Assembly: GCF_946480385.1 (NCBI RefSeq) | Contig: NZ_CAMLJP010000136.1 | Span: forward strand, 1-14,991 | Source of the DNA: an uncultured Azospirillum sp. | GTDB lineage: Bacteria; Pseudomonadota; Alphaproteobacteria; Azospirillales; Azospirillaceae | DNA length: 14,991 bases | Direction: 5' to 3' | In this document: positions 7,693 to 14,991 of the stretch, one piece after another | Layout: every line of letters begins with the position of its first letter | Numbering within the stretch: the first letter of the stretch is position 1 | Made by a program: the position numbers and the translations under genes | Notes under the pieces: generated by a model | What the model was told of the DNA's origin: nothing | The model's database searches: none | What the model saw: the letters and a program-made list of their open reading frames with translations, nothing else

Positions 7693-8220
7693 TCACTCCT
7701 TCTTGGCCGGTTCGGCGTTGTGGCCGTGGCCGGCGGCGCCCATGGCGCCCATGTGCCCTTCGCTCTGAGGCGCGCTCTGCCCAGCCGCCTCGACGGCGAT
7801 CTCGACATCGACGGTGCCGGCTTTTTCGAAGTGCAGGGTCATGGGGATGCGGGCGCCCTTCTCCAGTGGCTTCTTGAGGCCGAGCAGCATGATGTGCAGC
7901 CCACCGGGCGCCAGCTTCACCTGCTCGCCCGGTGCAACGGGAATGGCCGGAACCTCCCGCATCTTCATCACGCCGTTCTCGTTCAGATGGGTGTGCAGTT
8001 CCGCCTTATCCGCTGCCGGGGTGGAGGCGGAGACCAGACGATCTTCCGTGCTGCCGGTGTTGGTCAGCGACAGATAGGCACCACCGTTCGGAGCCGACGG
8101 CGCAGTGGCGCGCGCCCAGGGATGGCCGACCTCGATCGGGCCGGCCTTGTAGCTGTGGGCCAGGGCGGGGACGGCACCGAACAGGACGAGGGCGGCGGCG
8201 ATGCCGAGAATGCGTTTCAT
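7693..8220 (-). CDS. PCu(A)C-family periplasmic copper chaperone
   Basis: A 175-residue exported protein. A Sec signal peptide covers about 1-21 (basic MKR, hydrophobic core, cut expected after VPALA). The mature part has the cupredoxin-like PCu(A)C fold with the copper ligands H76-T-H78, M85/M87 (NGVMKMREV) and H109-x-M111 (GGLHIML). The C-terminus adds a Met/His-rich tail (about 155-167, GHMGAMGAAGHGH) that may bind further copper. The family delivers Cu(I) to the CuA or CuB site of cytochrome oxidase or buffers periplasmic copper. The start at 8220 has AGGAGAAG just upstream and begins the signal peptide; the frame is open further upstream but that part has no such features. It follows a DUF2946 gene on the same strand. 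Confidence 0.93.
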   Translation of the reverse strand: MKRILGIAAALVLFGAVPALAHSYKAGPIEVGHPWARATAPSAPNGGAYLSLTNTGSTEDRLVSASTPAADKAELHTHLNENGVMKMREVPAIPVAPGEQVKLAPGGLHIMLLGLKKPLEKGARIPMTLHFEKAGTVDVEIAVEAAGQSAPQSEGHMGAMGAAGHGHNAEPAKKE

Positions 8221-8375
8221 GGACTCTTCTCCTGGAATGCGGATGTGAACAGCAGGGGGAACCGCCACGGCGGGCTGTGCCGCGGGGCGTGAATTGGAAG
8301 ATTGCGCGTTGGAATGCATGGATAGTCCGCCAGGCGCACCGATCCGGACGGAGAGCGGGCGTGGCGATGCGCGCG

Positions 8376-8397
8376 ACGGCTATGGCTGAACAGCCGT
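8376..8397 (-). other. Short inverted repeat just after the DUF2946 stop codon
   Basis: ACGGCT (8376-8381) and AGCCGT (8392-8397) can pair as a 6-bp stem with a 10-base loop, 5 bp after the stop of the DUF2946 gene on the minus strand. There is no T tract. It could lower read-through into the copper chaperone gene 156 bp further on, or be chance. The rest of the 182-bp spacer shows only the ribosome site of the chaperone gene. Confidence 0.25.
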
Positions 8398-8402
8398 AGG
8401 GA

Positions 8403-8849
8403 TCAGGCGAACGACGGTGGTGCGCGGGCCTGGAGGGTCGACAGGAACCAGCCGGCGGCGATCCGTTCCCCCGGCAGCAGACGGCTGTCGCTGGCCATGG
8501 CGAGGGTCGGGCCGACAGTCAATGGTGGCGGCGGCAGGGCCAGCCCGGCCACCAGCGGGCAAAGCGGGCAATGGCCGGTGCTGGAGGGCGCGTGATCCGG
8601 CGATTTTTCAGGGTCGCCGTCATCGGACGCGAGCCCAAGCTCGCCGATTCCATAAAGGGTGGCATCGACCTGGATGGTGGTCAGGCCGCCGGAGGAACAG
8701 ATCGGCAGTGAAGCGGTCTCTCCCGCCCTAGCGGCACCCGGAACCAGCGGCATCCAGCCCCAGGCGATGACCTGCAGCAACAGCGCGGCCATCCCGGCCA
8801 CAAGACCGAGCCTCCGCACCCGCCGCACTGTCGATCGACCGAAGAGCAT
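8403..8849 (-). CDS. DUF2946-family membrane/periplasmic protein
   Basis: A 148-residue protein with a basic N-terminus (RRVRR), one hydrophobic helix (about 14-38) that may be a signal peptide or anchor (possible cut after ARA, 40-42), and a short exported domain. The domain has ICSSGG (50-55, Cys51) and GHCPLCPLVAGLALPPP (92-108) with H93, C94 and C97. This HCPLC-type motif followed by a Pro-rich stretch is the hallmark of DUF2946 proteins, whose function is not established but which often sit beside copper chaperone or copper receptor genes. Start 8849 is preferred over 8897 because GGAG lies just upstream and because the longer form adds an Arg-rich leader. The Cys/His motif suggests metal or redox chemistry (inference). 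Confidence 0.8.
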   Translation of the reverse strand: MLFGRSTVRRVRRLGLVAGMAALLLQVIAWGWMPLVPGAARAGETASLPICSSGGLTTIQVDATLYGIGELGLASDDGDPEKSPDHAPSSTGHCPLCPLVAGLALPPPPLTVGPTLAMASDSRLLPGERIAAGWFLSTLQARAPPSFA

Positions 8850-8954
8850 CCGGCTCCGCCACCCCGCAATCGCCGGACCTGCCCGGCACCGAGGCAAGAT
8901 ACCGCAGCATCCGTGAACGGACGAGCGGCAAATGAACCCACACGCCGCGAAGGG

Positions 8955-9677
8955 TCAGGCAAGCAGCCGGAATGCCGGTTCCGGTCGGGACAGCAGGTCG
9001 TGGCGCAGCGCCTCGACGGTGGCATCGTCGCGGGCGGCGCGGGGGACGGTCACCGGCACCTCCGCCACCACCCGGCCGGGCGAGGGCGCCAGTAGAATCA
9101 GCCGGTCGGCCAGCGCCAGAGCCTCGCGCAGATTGTGGGTGACCAGCAGGACGGTGGCCGGCCGTCTGTCCAGCAACTGCGACAGCAGCATGCGCAGCCG
9201 GAGCGCCGTCGGTTCGTCCAGCGAGACGAAAGGCTCATCCATCAGCAACAGGTCCGGCTCCACCAGAAAGGCGCGGGCCAGCGCCACCCGCCGCGCCATG
9301 CCGAGCGACAGCTGGGTGGGGAAACGGTCGGCGAAGGGCGACAGCTCCAGCGCGTCGAGCATGGCGTCGACCGCCGGGCCGCGGCGCTGCGCACGCGGCA
9401 GGACCAGCGCCAGATTCTGCCGCACGGTTCGCCAGGGCAGCAGGCGCGGTTCCTGGAAGACATAGCCGAGCCGGGCCGGCCCGCCGTCCGGCCGCGCCCC
9501 GACCTCCACCACGCCGTCGAAGGCGCGGTCCAGCCCGGCGACGATGCCGAGCGCGGTCGTCTTGCCGCAACCGCTGGGGCCGACCAAGGCCACAACCTCC
9601 CCCGCTGCGGCGGACAGGGTCAGGCCGCGCACCGCCTCCACCGCGCCGAAGCGCTTGGAGCGGATCTCAAGCTTCAG
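8955..9677 (-). CDS. ABC transporter ATPase, nitrate/sulfonate/taurine importer type
   Basis: About 240 residues when counted from CTG 9677. Walker A is GPSGCGKTT (33-41), the Q-loop reads VFQEPRLLPWRTVRQNL (Gln75), typical of SsuB/TauB/NrtD-like ATPases, the signature is LSLGM (123-127) instead of LSGGQ, Walker B is LLLMDEP (143-149) and the switch His is H181. All catalytic residues are present. The start is abnormal: there is no ATG, GTG or TTG at the point where homology should begin (LKLEIRSKRFG). The choices are CTG 9677, which overlaps the permease stop by 11 bp, GTG 9641, which would cut off the first strand, or ATG 9791, deep inside the permease gene. One base fewer in the CCC run at 9679-9681 would give ATG CCG CTG AAG. 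Third gene of an importer operon. Confidence 0.88.
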   Translation of the reverse strand: MKLEIRSKRFGAVEAVRGLTLSAAAGEVVALVGPSGCGKTTALGIVAGLDRAFDGVVEVGARPDGGPARLGYVFQEPRLLPWRTVRQNLALVLPRAQRRGPAVDAMLDALELSPFADRFPTQLSLGMARRVALARAFLVEPDLLLMDEPFVSLDEPTALRLRMLLSQLLDRRPATVLLVTHNLREALALADRLILLAPSPGRVVAEVPVTVPRAARDDATVEALRHDLLSRPEPAFRLLA

Positions 9678-10434
9678 CGGGCATCCGCCGCCAGCGCTGG
9701 CAGTGGCGCTCGACCGGTTGCAGGACGCCGTATTCCAGAAGCTGGACCACGGCCACGAACGCGATGGTGTAAGCCAGGATTCCTGCGACATCGAAGGTCT
9801 GAAATAGGAGGTTGATCTGGAATCCGACACCGTCGCTGCGGCCCAGCAGTTCGACCACCAGCACGATCTTCCAGATCAGCGCCAGGCCGGACCGCGCAGC
9901 CGCGGCGATGGTGGGGGTGAGTTGCGGCAGCAGCACATGGCGAAGCCGGTCCGCGGGCGACAGGCGGTAGACGCGGGCCATGTCGATCAGCCCCTCGTCG
10001 ATGGCGCGGGCACCGGCCCGCACCAGAACCACCGTGTTGGGAATCTTGTTGACCGCGACGGCGCCGATGGCCGCCGCCTCGGTCAATCCGAACCAGACAT
10101 AGGCCAGCACGATGACCACCAGCGCCGGCAGGTTCAGGAAGAAGACCAGCCAGGGGCCGAACAGCCGGTCAACGAAGGGCGACCGTCCCATCGGCAGGCC
10201 AAGCCCTACTCCGATGGACATGGCGAGCGCGAAGGCGGCCAGCACACGCAGCAGCGTGACGCCCATGTGATGGAACAGCGCTCCGCTCTCCGCCTCGCGC
10301 AGCAGGGCCTCGGCCACCACGACCGGCCCCGGCAGCAGGCGCCCGCCGACCGTCAGAGCCGCCGCTTGCCAGACGGCCAGCAGCAGCAGGATCGACGCAA
10401 CAGGCATCACGGCGGGCAGCAGGACGCGCCGCAC
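9667..10434 (-). CDS. ABC transporter permease (BPD_transp_1, SsuC/TauC-like)
   Basis: A 255-residue inner-membrane subunit with about six hydrophobic segments (for example about 10-27, 63-81, 91-113, 185-197, 217-235). The region 151-170 (DMARVYRLSPADRLRHVLLP) is the cytoplasmic coupling loop that contacts the ATPase; its usual EAA...G pattern is degenerate here, with Arg where Gly is usual. LLPGPVVVAEAL near 33-44 and the overall size match SsuC/TauC/NrtB-like permeases. The GTG start at 10434 lies 3 bp after the stop of the binding-protein gene, so the two are co-translated. The C-terminus ends MPAEA, and the last bases overlap the presumed start of the ATPase gene. Substrate not known. 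Confidence 0.92.
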   Translation of the reverse strand: MRRVLLPAVMPVASILLLLAVWQAAALTVGGRLLPGPVVVAEALLREAESGALFHHMGVTLLRVLAAFALAMSIGVGLGLPMGRSPFVDRLFGPWLVFFLNLPALVVIVLAYVWFGLTEAAAIGAVAVNKIPNTVVLVRAGARAIDEGLIDMARVYRLSPADRLRHVLLPQLTPTIAAAARSGLALIWKIVLVVELLGRSDGVGFQINLLFQTFDVAGILAYTIAFVAVVQLLEYGVLQPVERHCQRWRRMPAEA

Positions 10435-10437
10435 CGG

Positions 10438-11433
10438 TCAAGCCCCACCGGTCCAGAAGGTGCCGGGAGCGATGGTGGGCGCGTCGCCGACCAACTCCCG
10501 CCCGCCCAGCCGCGCCAGAAGCGCATAGAGCTTCGCGGCCCCTGCCCGCTCCTCCTCCGTCCAGCGGCGCGGGATGCCGTCGCGGTAGCGGTCGCGCAGG
10601 GTGCGGAAGGTGGCGTCATCCTCCGCCTGCATCAGCGGAGCGAGCCGGTCCCACGCAGCGTCTGACTCCGCCAGCAGGGTCTTCGCCTTGTTGGTCGCCG
10701 CCTGGAATCCGGCGAGGGCGGCCGGGTTGGCGCGCGCCCACTCCTCATGGAAGACATAGCCGATGGAGGGCACCGTCGCCGGCTGGCCCAGCGCCTCGAG
10801 CATGTCGGAGACGGTCATGGTCACGCGCATGCCCTTCGCCTCCAGCCGGGCGGCGAAGGGCCAGAAGGTCAGCACGGCGTCGAGGTCTCCGTCGGCGATC
10901 TTGCTGTTGAGCAGGGGCGGCGCCCCGAAGAAGGGTTGGGCATCGCGGTCGAGCGACAGCCCAAAGCGGTCGGCGGCCAAGGCCTTCAGCAGGAGCCAGC
11001 TCTTGTCGAGCGGACTGCCGGCGACCCCGATGCGCTTGCCCCGCAGGTCACCGATCCCGGCGACGGCGGACTTGGCCGGAACCACCAGCGCGCCGACGGC
11101 GGTCGAATAAGGGATGAAGGACAGCGCCTCCCCCTTGCTGCGCATCCGCGACACCCACAGCCAGTCGGAAACGATGATGTCGACCCCGCCCGCCTGGAGC
11201 GCCACCTGGGTGGCGGGGTTGCCGGCCAGTTCCACCAGTTGCAGGTCGATCCCGGCCTGTTTGTCGAAGCCGTTGGCGCGGACGGTGTCGAGTTCCCAAC
11301 TGACCGTACCGAACTTCAGAACGCCCGCTCGCACGACCTTCAGGTCGGCAGCGGCCGCGTGCCGCAGCGTCCCCGACGCCAGCAGTGCGCCGGCCGCCAG
11401 CAATGTCGCCCGTCTGGTGCAGCCTGCCGCCAT
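10438..11433 (-). CDS. ABC transporter substrate-binding protein (NMT1/SsuA-like)
   Basis: A 331-residue exported protein. The N-terminus, CTRRATLLAAGALLASG, looks like a twin-arginine (Tat) signal, with cleavage expected around AAAA-DLK (about 26-30). The mature part starts LKVVRAGVLKFGTVSWEL and has the two-lobed periplasmic binding protein layout of the NMT1/SsuA group: LAGNPATQVALQAGGVDI, SDWLW, GDLRGKRIGVAGSPLDKSWLLL, and ADGDLDAVLTFWPFA. This group binds nitrate, alkanesulfonates, taurine or pyrimidine precursors; I cannot pick the ligand, though the acidic and Trp-rich pocket words are distinctive. ACGGGGACC lies upstream of the ATG. First gene of the importer operon; the preceding 109-bp gap holds its likely promoter, which I could not define. 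Confidence 0.9.
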   Translation of the reverse strand: MAAGCTRRATLLAAGALLASGTLRHAAAADLKVVRAGVLKFGTVSWELDTVRANGFDKQAGIDLQLVELAGNPATQVALQAGGVDIIVSDWLWVSRMRSKGEALSFIPYSTAVGALVVPAKSAVAGIGDLRGKRIGVAGSPLDKSWLLLKALAADRFGLSLDRDAQPFFGAPPLLNSKIADGDLDAVLTFWPFAARLEAKGMRVTMTVSDMLEALGQPATVPSIGYVFHEEWARANPAALAGFQAATNKAKTLLAESDAAWDRLAPLMQAEDDATFRTLRDRYRDGIPRRWTEEERAGAAKLYALLARLGGRELVGDAPTIAPGTFWTGGA

Positions 11434-11542
11434 GGTCCCCGTCCGGTCTTGATTGGACTGCCAGCTTAGGGGGACTGTAGATGGTTCGTATATTCAACGA
11501 TAGGAGGATAAGGGAGGTATCGCCGGTGGAGCCGTGTCGGAC

Positions 11543-12247
<705 letters not shown>

Positions 12248-12289
12248 GGCGGCGGGTCCAAAAGGCGGGGAGCGCCCTCTATAGCGCGA

Positions 12290-13027
12290 TCATTTCAGGA
12301 AGAACACCGCACTCATCACCAGCCCGACGGCGATGATGCCGGCGCGCAGGATCGGCTTGGGGATCTTCCGCCCCAGCCGGGCGCCGACATAGCCGCCGGC
12401 GACCGCAGCGACCACCATCAGCAGCGCCTTCGGCCATTCCACCGCTCCGCCCGCGGCATAGGCCACCACGGCGATGGCTGTCAGCACGGCGGAGAACAGG
12501 TTCTTCAGCCCGTTCATGGCGTTGAGGTCGGTCATGCCGAACAGGCTCAACTGCGCCAGCAGGAGGATGCCGAGCCCGCCATTGAAATAGCCGCCATAAA
12601 CCGAGACGGCGAACAGCGTGCCCAGCATTGCCCCGTTGCCGTGCAGACCCAGGCTGCGCAGCCGCTGCGCCAGCATGTTGCCGAAGGCGAACAGACCGGT
12701 CGCCAGCAGCAGCAGCCACGGCACGATGCCGCGGAACACCGAATCCGGCGTCACCAGCAGCAGTCCGGCGCCGGCCAGCCCGCCGACCAGACTGACCGCC
12801 GACAGCAGCGGCAGGCTGAGCGTGCCGACCGGCGTCAGGTCCTGGCGATAGCCATAGACGCCGCTGGCATAGCCGGGCAGCAGGGCCACCGTGCCTGTGG
12901 CGTTGGCGGCGACCGGGGGCACCCCGGCGTAAATCAGGGCCGGCAGGGTCAGGAAGCTGCCCCCGCCGGCAACGGCGTTCATCGCTCCGGCCAAAAAGGC
13001 CGCAGCCAATAAAATCAATTCTGTCAT
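12290..13027 (-). CDS. TauE/SafE (TSUP) family permease
   Basis: A 245-residue integral membrane protein with about eight hydrophobic segments and the internal repeat of the family: GGGSFLTLPAL (21-31) in the first half and GGYFNGGLGILLL (145-157) in the second, each followed by a small-residue-rich helix (AANATGTVALLPG; MNGLKNLFSAVL). TSUP proteins move sulfite, sulfoacetate, other sulfur compounds or organic anions across the inner membrane, often as exporters. The ATG lies 4 bp after the stop of the acyl-CoA synthetase gene, so the two are coupled. A link with that enzyme's substrate is possible, or with the sulfonate-like importer downstream; both are inference. Confidence 0.9.
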   Translation of the reverse strand: MTELILLAAAFLAGAMNAVAGGGSFLTLPALIYAGVPPVAANATGTVALLPGYASGVYGYRQDLTPVGTLSLPLLSAVSLVGGLAGAGLLLVTPDSVFRGIVPWLLLLATGLFAFGNMLAQRLRSLGLHGNGAMLGTLFAVSVYGGYFNGGLGILLLAQLSLFGMTDLNAMNGLKNLFSAVLTAIAVVAYAAGGAVEWPKALLMVVAAVAGGYVGARLGRKIPKPILRAGIIAVGLVMSAVFFLK

Positions 13028-13031
13028 GATG

Positions 13032-14648
13032 TTACAAGCGGTTCCTCAACTCCCGGCGAATGATCTTGCCGGTGGTGGTCATGGGCAGGCTTTCAAGAAA
13101 TTCGATAGAGCGCGGATATTCGTGGGCGGCCAGCCGGGTCTTCACATGTTCCTGGATCGAGGCGACCAGAGCGTCGTCCGGCGTCACCCCCTCCTGCAGC
13201 ACGACGAAGGCCTTGACGATCTCCGTGCGCAACGGGTCGGGCACGCCGACCACCGCCGCCATGCGGACGGCGGGATGGCCGATCAGGCAATCCTCGATCT
13301 CGCCGGGGCCGATGCGGTAACCGGCCGAGGTGATGACGTCGTCGTCCCGCCCGACGAAGCGGATGTAGCCGTCCTCGTCCAGTTCCCCCTGGTCGCCGGT
13401 GACCAGCCAGTCGCCGATGAACTTCGCTGCGGTGGCGTCGGGGTTGTTCCAGTAGCCGAGGAACATCACCGGATCCGGCCGATGCACGGCGATCAGGCCA
13501 AGCTGACCGGGCGGCAGCCGATTGCCCTGGCCGTCGATCACCGCCACGTCATGGCCGGGGACCGGACGCCCCATGATGCCGGGCTTCGGCGCCATCAGCG
13601 TCGCGGCCGAGGAGACGATCATGTTGCATTCGGTCTGGCCGTAGAACTCGTTGATCGTCACGCCGAAGGTCTCGCGGCCCCAGTCGAGCAGCCCGGCACC
13701 CAGCGTCTCGCCGCCGCTGGCGACGGAGCGCATGTCGATGTGGTGGCGCGCCCGCGGGTTCTTCACCGCCCGCATCATCTTCAGCGCCGTCGGCGGCAGG
13801 AAGGCGTTGCGCACCTGGAACTCGGCCAGCAGAGCGAAGGCGGCCTCCGCGTCGAACTTCTCGAAGCGGTGGGAGACCACCGTCACCCCATGGTACCAGG
13901 CCGGCAGCAGCACGTCGAGCAAGCCGCCGATCCATGCCCAGTCGGCCGGCGTCCAGATGCGGTCGCCCGGCTGCGGGAACAGGTCGTGCGACATCTCCAC
14001 GCCCGGCAGGTGGCCCAGCAGCACCCGGTGCGCATGCAGCGCGCCCTTGGGCTGGCCGGTGGTGCCGGAGGTGTAGATGATCAGCGCCGGATCGTCCGGA
14101 CCGGTATCGGCCGGGATGAAGCTGTCGGACGCCGCGTCGCACACCCCATGCCAGTCCAGGCAGCCGGGACCGGACCCGTCGACGCGGAAGACGGCGCGCA
14201 GGTCCGGCAGCCGGTCGCGGATCTGGGCGATCTTGGCGGCCCCGGCGGCGTCGGTGACCACGGCACGGGCACCGCAGTTGGCCAGCCGGTATTCCAGCGC
14301 CTCCACCCCGAACAGCGAGAACAGTGGCACGGCGATGCCGCCCAGCTTATAGACCGCGACATGGCTGATCGCGGTTTCCGGCGCCTGGGGCAGCAGGATG
14401 CCGACCCGGTCGCCGCGCGCGACACCTTGCGCCGTCAGCGCGTTGGCAAAACGGTTGGACAGGGCGCGGATGTCGGAGAAGCGGTATTCCTCGGTCCCGC
14501 CGTCGCGCCGCTTGTGGATCAGGGCGATGCGTCCGGGGTCCGTTTCCGCCCAGCGGTCGCAGACGTCGACGCCGATGTTGTAGCGGCCGGGCACGCGCCA
14601 GGCGAAGGCGCGGGACACCCCTTCCCAGCTGTCCGCGTTGGGCAGCAT
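13032..14648 (-). CDS. AMP-forming acyl-CoA synthetase
   Basis: A 538-residue adenylate-forming enzyme that activates a carboxylic acid with ATP and CoA. Motifs in order: P-loop YTSGTTGQPKG (192-202), substrate and AMP region SGGETLG (311-317), EFYGQTE (334-340), TGD (417-419), the hinge FVGRDDDVI (431-439), YRIGPGEIE (444-452) and the C-terminal catalytic Lys528 in TTTGKIIRREL. It resembles the medium-chain/AcsA-like group with a short N-terminal lead. The start at 14648 is supported by GGGAGGGAAC 5-6 bases upstream; the open frame reaches 14732 but that part is Thr/Ser-rich and lacks family features. First gene of a run with tauE-like and livF. The substrate cannot be read from the sequence. 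Confidence 0.94.
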   Translation of the reverse strand: MLPNADSWEGVSRAFAWRVPGRYNIGVDVCDRWAETDPGRIALIHKRRDGGTEEYRFSDIRALSNRFANALTAQGVARGDRVGILLPQAPETAISHVAVYKLGGIAVPLFSLFGVEALEYRLANCGARAVVTDAAGAAKIAQIRDRLPDLRAVFRVDGSGPGCLDWHGVCDAASDSFIPADTGPDDPALIIYTSGTTGQPKGALHAHRVLLGHLPGVEMSHDLFPQPGDRIWTPADWAWIGGLLDVLLPAWYHGVTVVSHRFEKFDAEAAFALLAEFQVRNAFLPPTALKMMRAVKNPRARHHIDMRSVASGGETLGAGLLDWGRETFGVTINEFYGQTECNMIVSSAATLMAPKPGIMGRPVPGHDVAVIDGQGNRLPPGQLGLIAVHRPDPVMFLGYWNNPDATAAKFIGDWLVTGDQGELDEDGYIRFVGRDDDVITSAGYRIGPGEIEDCLIGHPAVRMAAVVGVPDPLRTEIVKAFVVLQEGVTPDDALVASIQEHVKTRLAAHEYPRSIEFLESLPMTTTGKIIRRELRNRL

Positions 14649-14828
14649 GTTCGTTCCCTCCCAAGGGCTTGTCGTCGATTCCTTTGTGGAACCGTTGGCA
14701 CGATCATAGGGGCAAGCGAGGCACCGCGTCACGCATCGGGAATAAGATGCGGGTCAGCCATGTTGATGGCGTCAGGAACGAACAGTTTCGTGCCGATCCA
14801 AACAGGACCCAACAGGACGAGAGCCACC
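14649..14828. other. Divergent spacer between acyl-CoA synthetase and lipoprotein genes
   Basis: This 180-bp stretch must hold promoters for both directions. On the minus strand, TATGAT (14703-14708) is a possible -10 for the synthetase gene, about 55-60 bp before its start codon, but no convincing -35 is present. For the plus-strand lipoprotein gene only the ribosome site region (AGGACGAG, about 14813-14820) is clear. I see no RNA gene or repeat. Confidence 0.35.
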
Positions 14829-14991
14829 ATGAAAGCCAGCCCCTTCCTCGCCGCCGCGCTGTCCGCCAGCCTGCTCGCGGCCCCGCTTGCCGGCTGCGCA
14901 CAGCCCGGCTACGGCGATTCCTATGGCGGCGTCAGCGCCAACAAGCAAACGGCCGGCACCGTTTTGGGTGGCGTGGTCGGTGGCTTGGCCG
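14829..14991 (+). CDS. Glycine-zipper lipoprotein, 5' part only
   Basis: The first 54 codons of a gene cut by the window end. It starts with a lipoprotein signal peptide: Lys2, hydrophobic core, and lipobox LAGC (20-23), so Cys23 should be acylated. The mature part begins with a Gly/Tyr/Ser-rich segment and runs into AGTVLGGVVGGLA (about 42-54), the beginning of a glycine-zipper membrane segment of the kind found in 17-kDa surface antigen (Rick_17kDa) and OsmB-like lipoproteins. The expected location is the outer membrane. The role of such proteins is mostly structural or stress-related and not specific. AGGACGAG lies upstream of the ATG. Confidence 0.85.
   Translation, partial: MKASPFLAAALSASLLAAPLAGCAQPGYGDSYGGVSANKQTAGTVLGGVVGGLA

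Noticed and set aside
6458..7696. A 412-codon minus-strand frame opposite kdgT.
   Set aside because: Composition (Arg/His/Gln/Asp/Gly) is typical of a shadow frame; the sense strand encodes a clear transporter with its own promoter, ribosome site and terminator.
12248..12289. A possible weak terminator (GGCG-CTCCC-CGCC followed by TTTT on the minus strand) between the TauE-like and livF genes.
   Set aside because: The stem is only 4 bp and the gap is 42 bp, so read-through into livF is more likely than termination.
14695..14716. A TTGGCACG word upstream of the lipoprotein gene that resembles a sigma54 -24 element.
   Set aside because: The -12 part (TTGCA at the right spacing) is missing; the sequence reads ATAGGGGC there.

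Overview
The window is about 15 kb of GC-rich DNA (roughly two thirds G+C by eye) that looks like an alphaproteobacterial chromosome or chromid, most probably Rhodospirillales and Azospirillum-like. The basis is codon use saturated for G/C at third positions, GTG starts, an HWE-type histidine kinase and a bacteriophytochrome of the biliverdin-binding class. The genus is inference only; no rRNA or tRNA is present to settle it.

Layout. Left end (1-325): an uninterpretable edge, three GTCAC half-sites and a 28-residue single-membrane-span protein (+). A nitronate monooxygenase-like flavoprotein follows on the minus strand (326-1300). A 373-bp divergent intergenic region separates it from the centrepiece, a tightly packed plus-strand photosensory operon (1674-6310): bacteriophytochrome histidine kinase, Rcp1-like single-domain response regulator, REC-PAS-HWE kinase, and a short response regulator with a FAT GUY-like motif. 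Gaps are 4 bp, then stop/start overlaps (TGATG, GTGA). A 12-bp-stem hairpin ends the operon.

The next gene (+) is the 2-keto-3-deoxygluconate permease kdgT (6611-7627). It has a near-consensus sigma70 promoter whose -10 lies inside a 16-bp palindrome, a second palindrome just upstream, and a structured leader. It ends at a strong hairpin-T4 terminator shared with convergent minus-strand genes.

From 7693 to 14648 everything is on the minus strand. Read in transcription order from the right: an AMP-forming acyl-CoA synthetase, a TauE/SafE-family permease and an orphan LivF-type ATPase; then an ABC importer of the nitrate/sulfonate/taurine type (binding protein, permease, ATPase) with a start-codon anomaly in the ATPase; then a DUF2946 protein and a PCu(A)C periplasmic copper chaperone. 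At the right edge a plus-strand glycine-zipper lipoprotein begins and is cut by the window end.

How the genes work together. The four-gene light-sensing operon is the functional core: red/far-red light read through biliverdin should alter phosphate flow to the Rcp1-like regulator and possibly to the REC domain of the HWE kinase. That kinase and the terminal FAT GUY-type regulator resemble parts that tune the alphaproteobacterial general stress response. No output DNA-binding domain, heme oxygenase, PhyR/NepR/EcfG or photosynthesis gene is visible. The rest is metabolic and transport cargo: sugar-acid uptake, sulfur-compound or organic-anion uptake and efflux, fatty or aromatic acid activation, and periplasmic copper handling.
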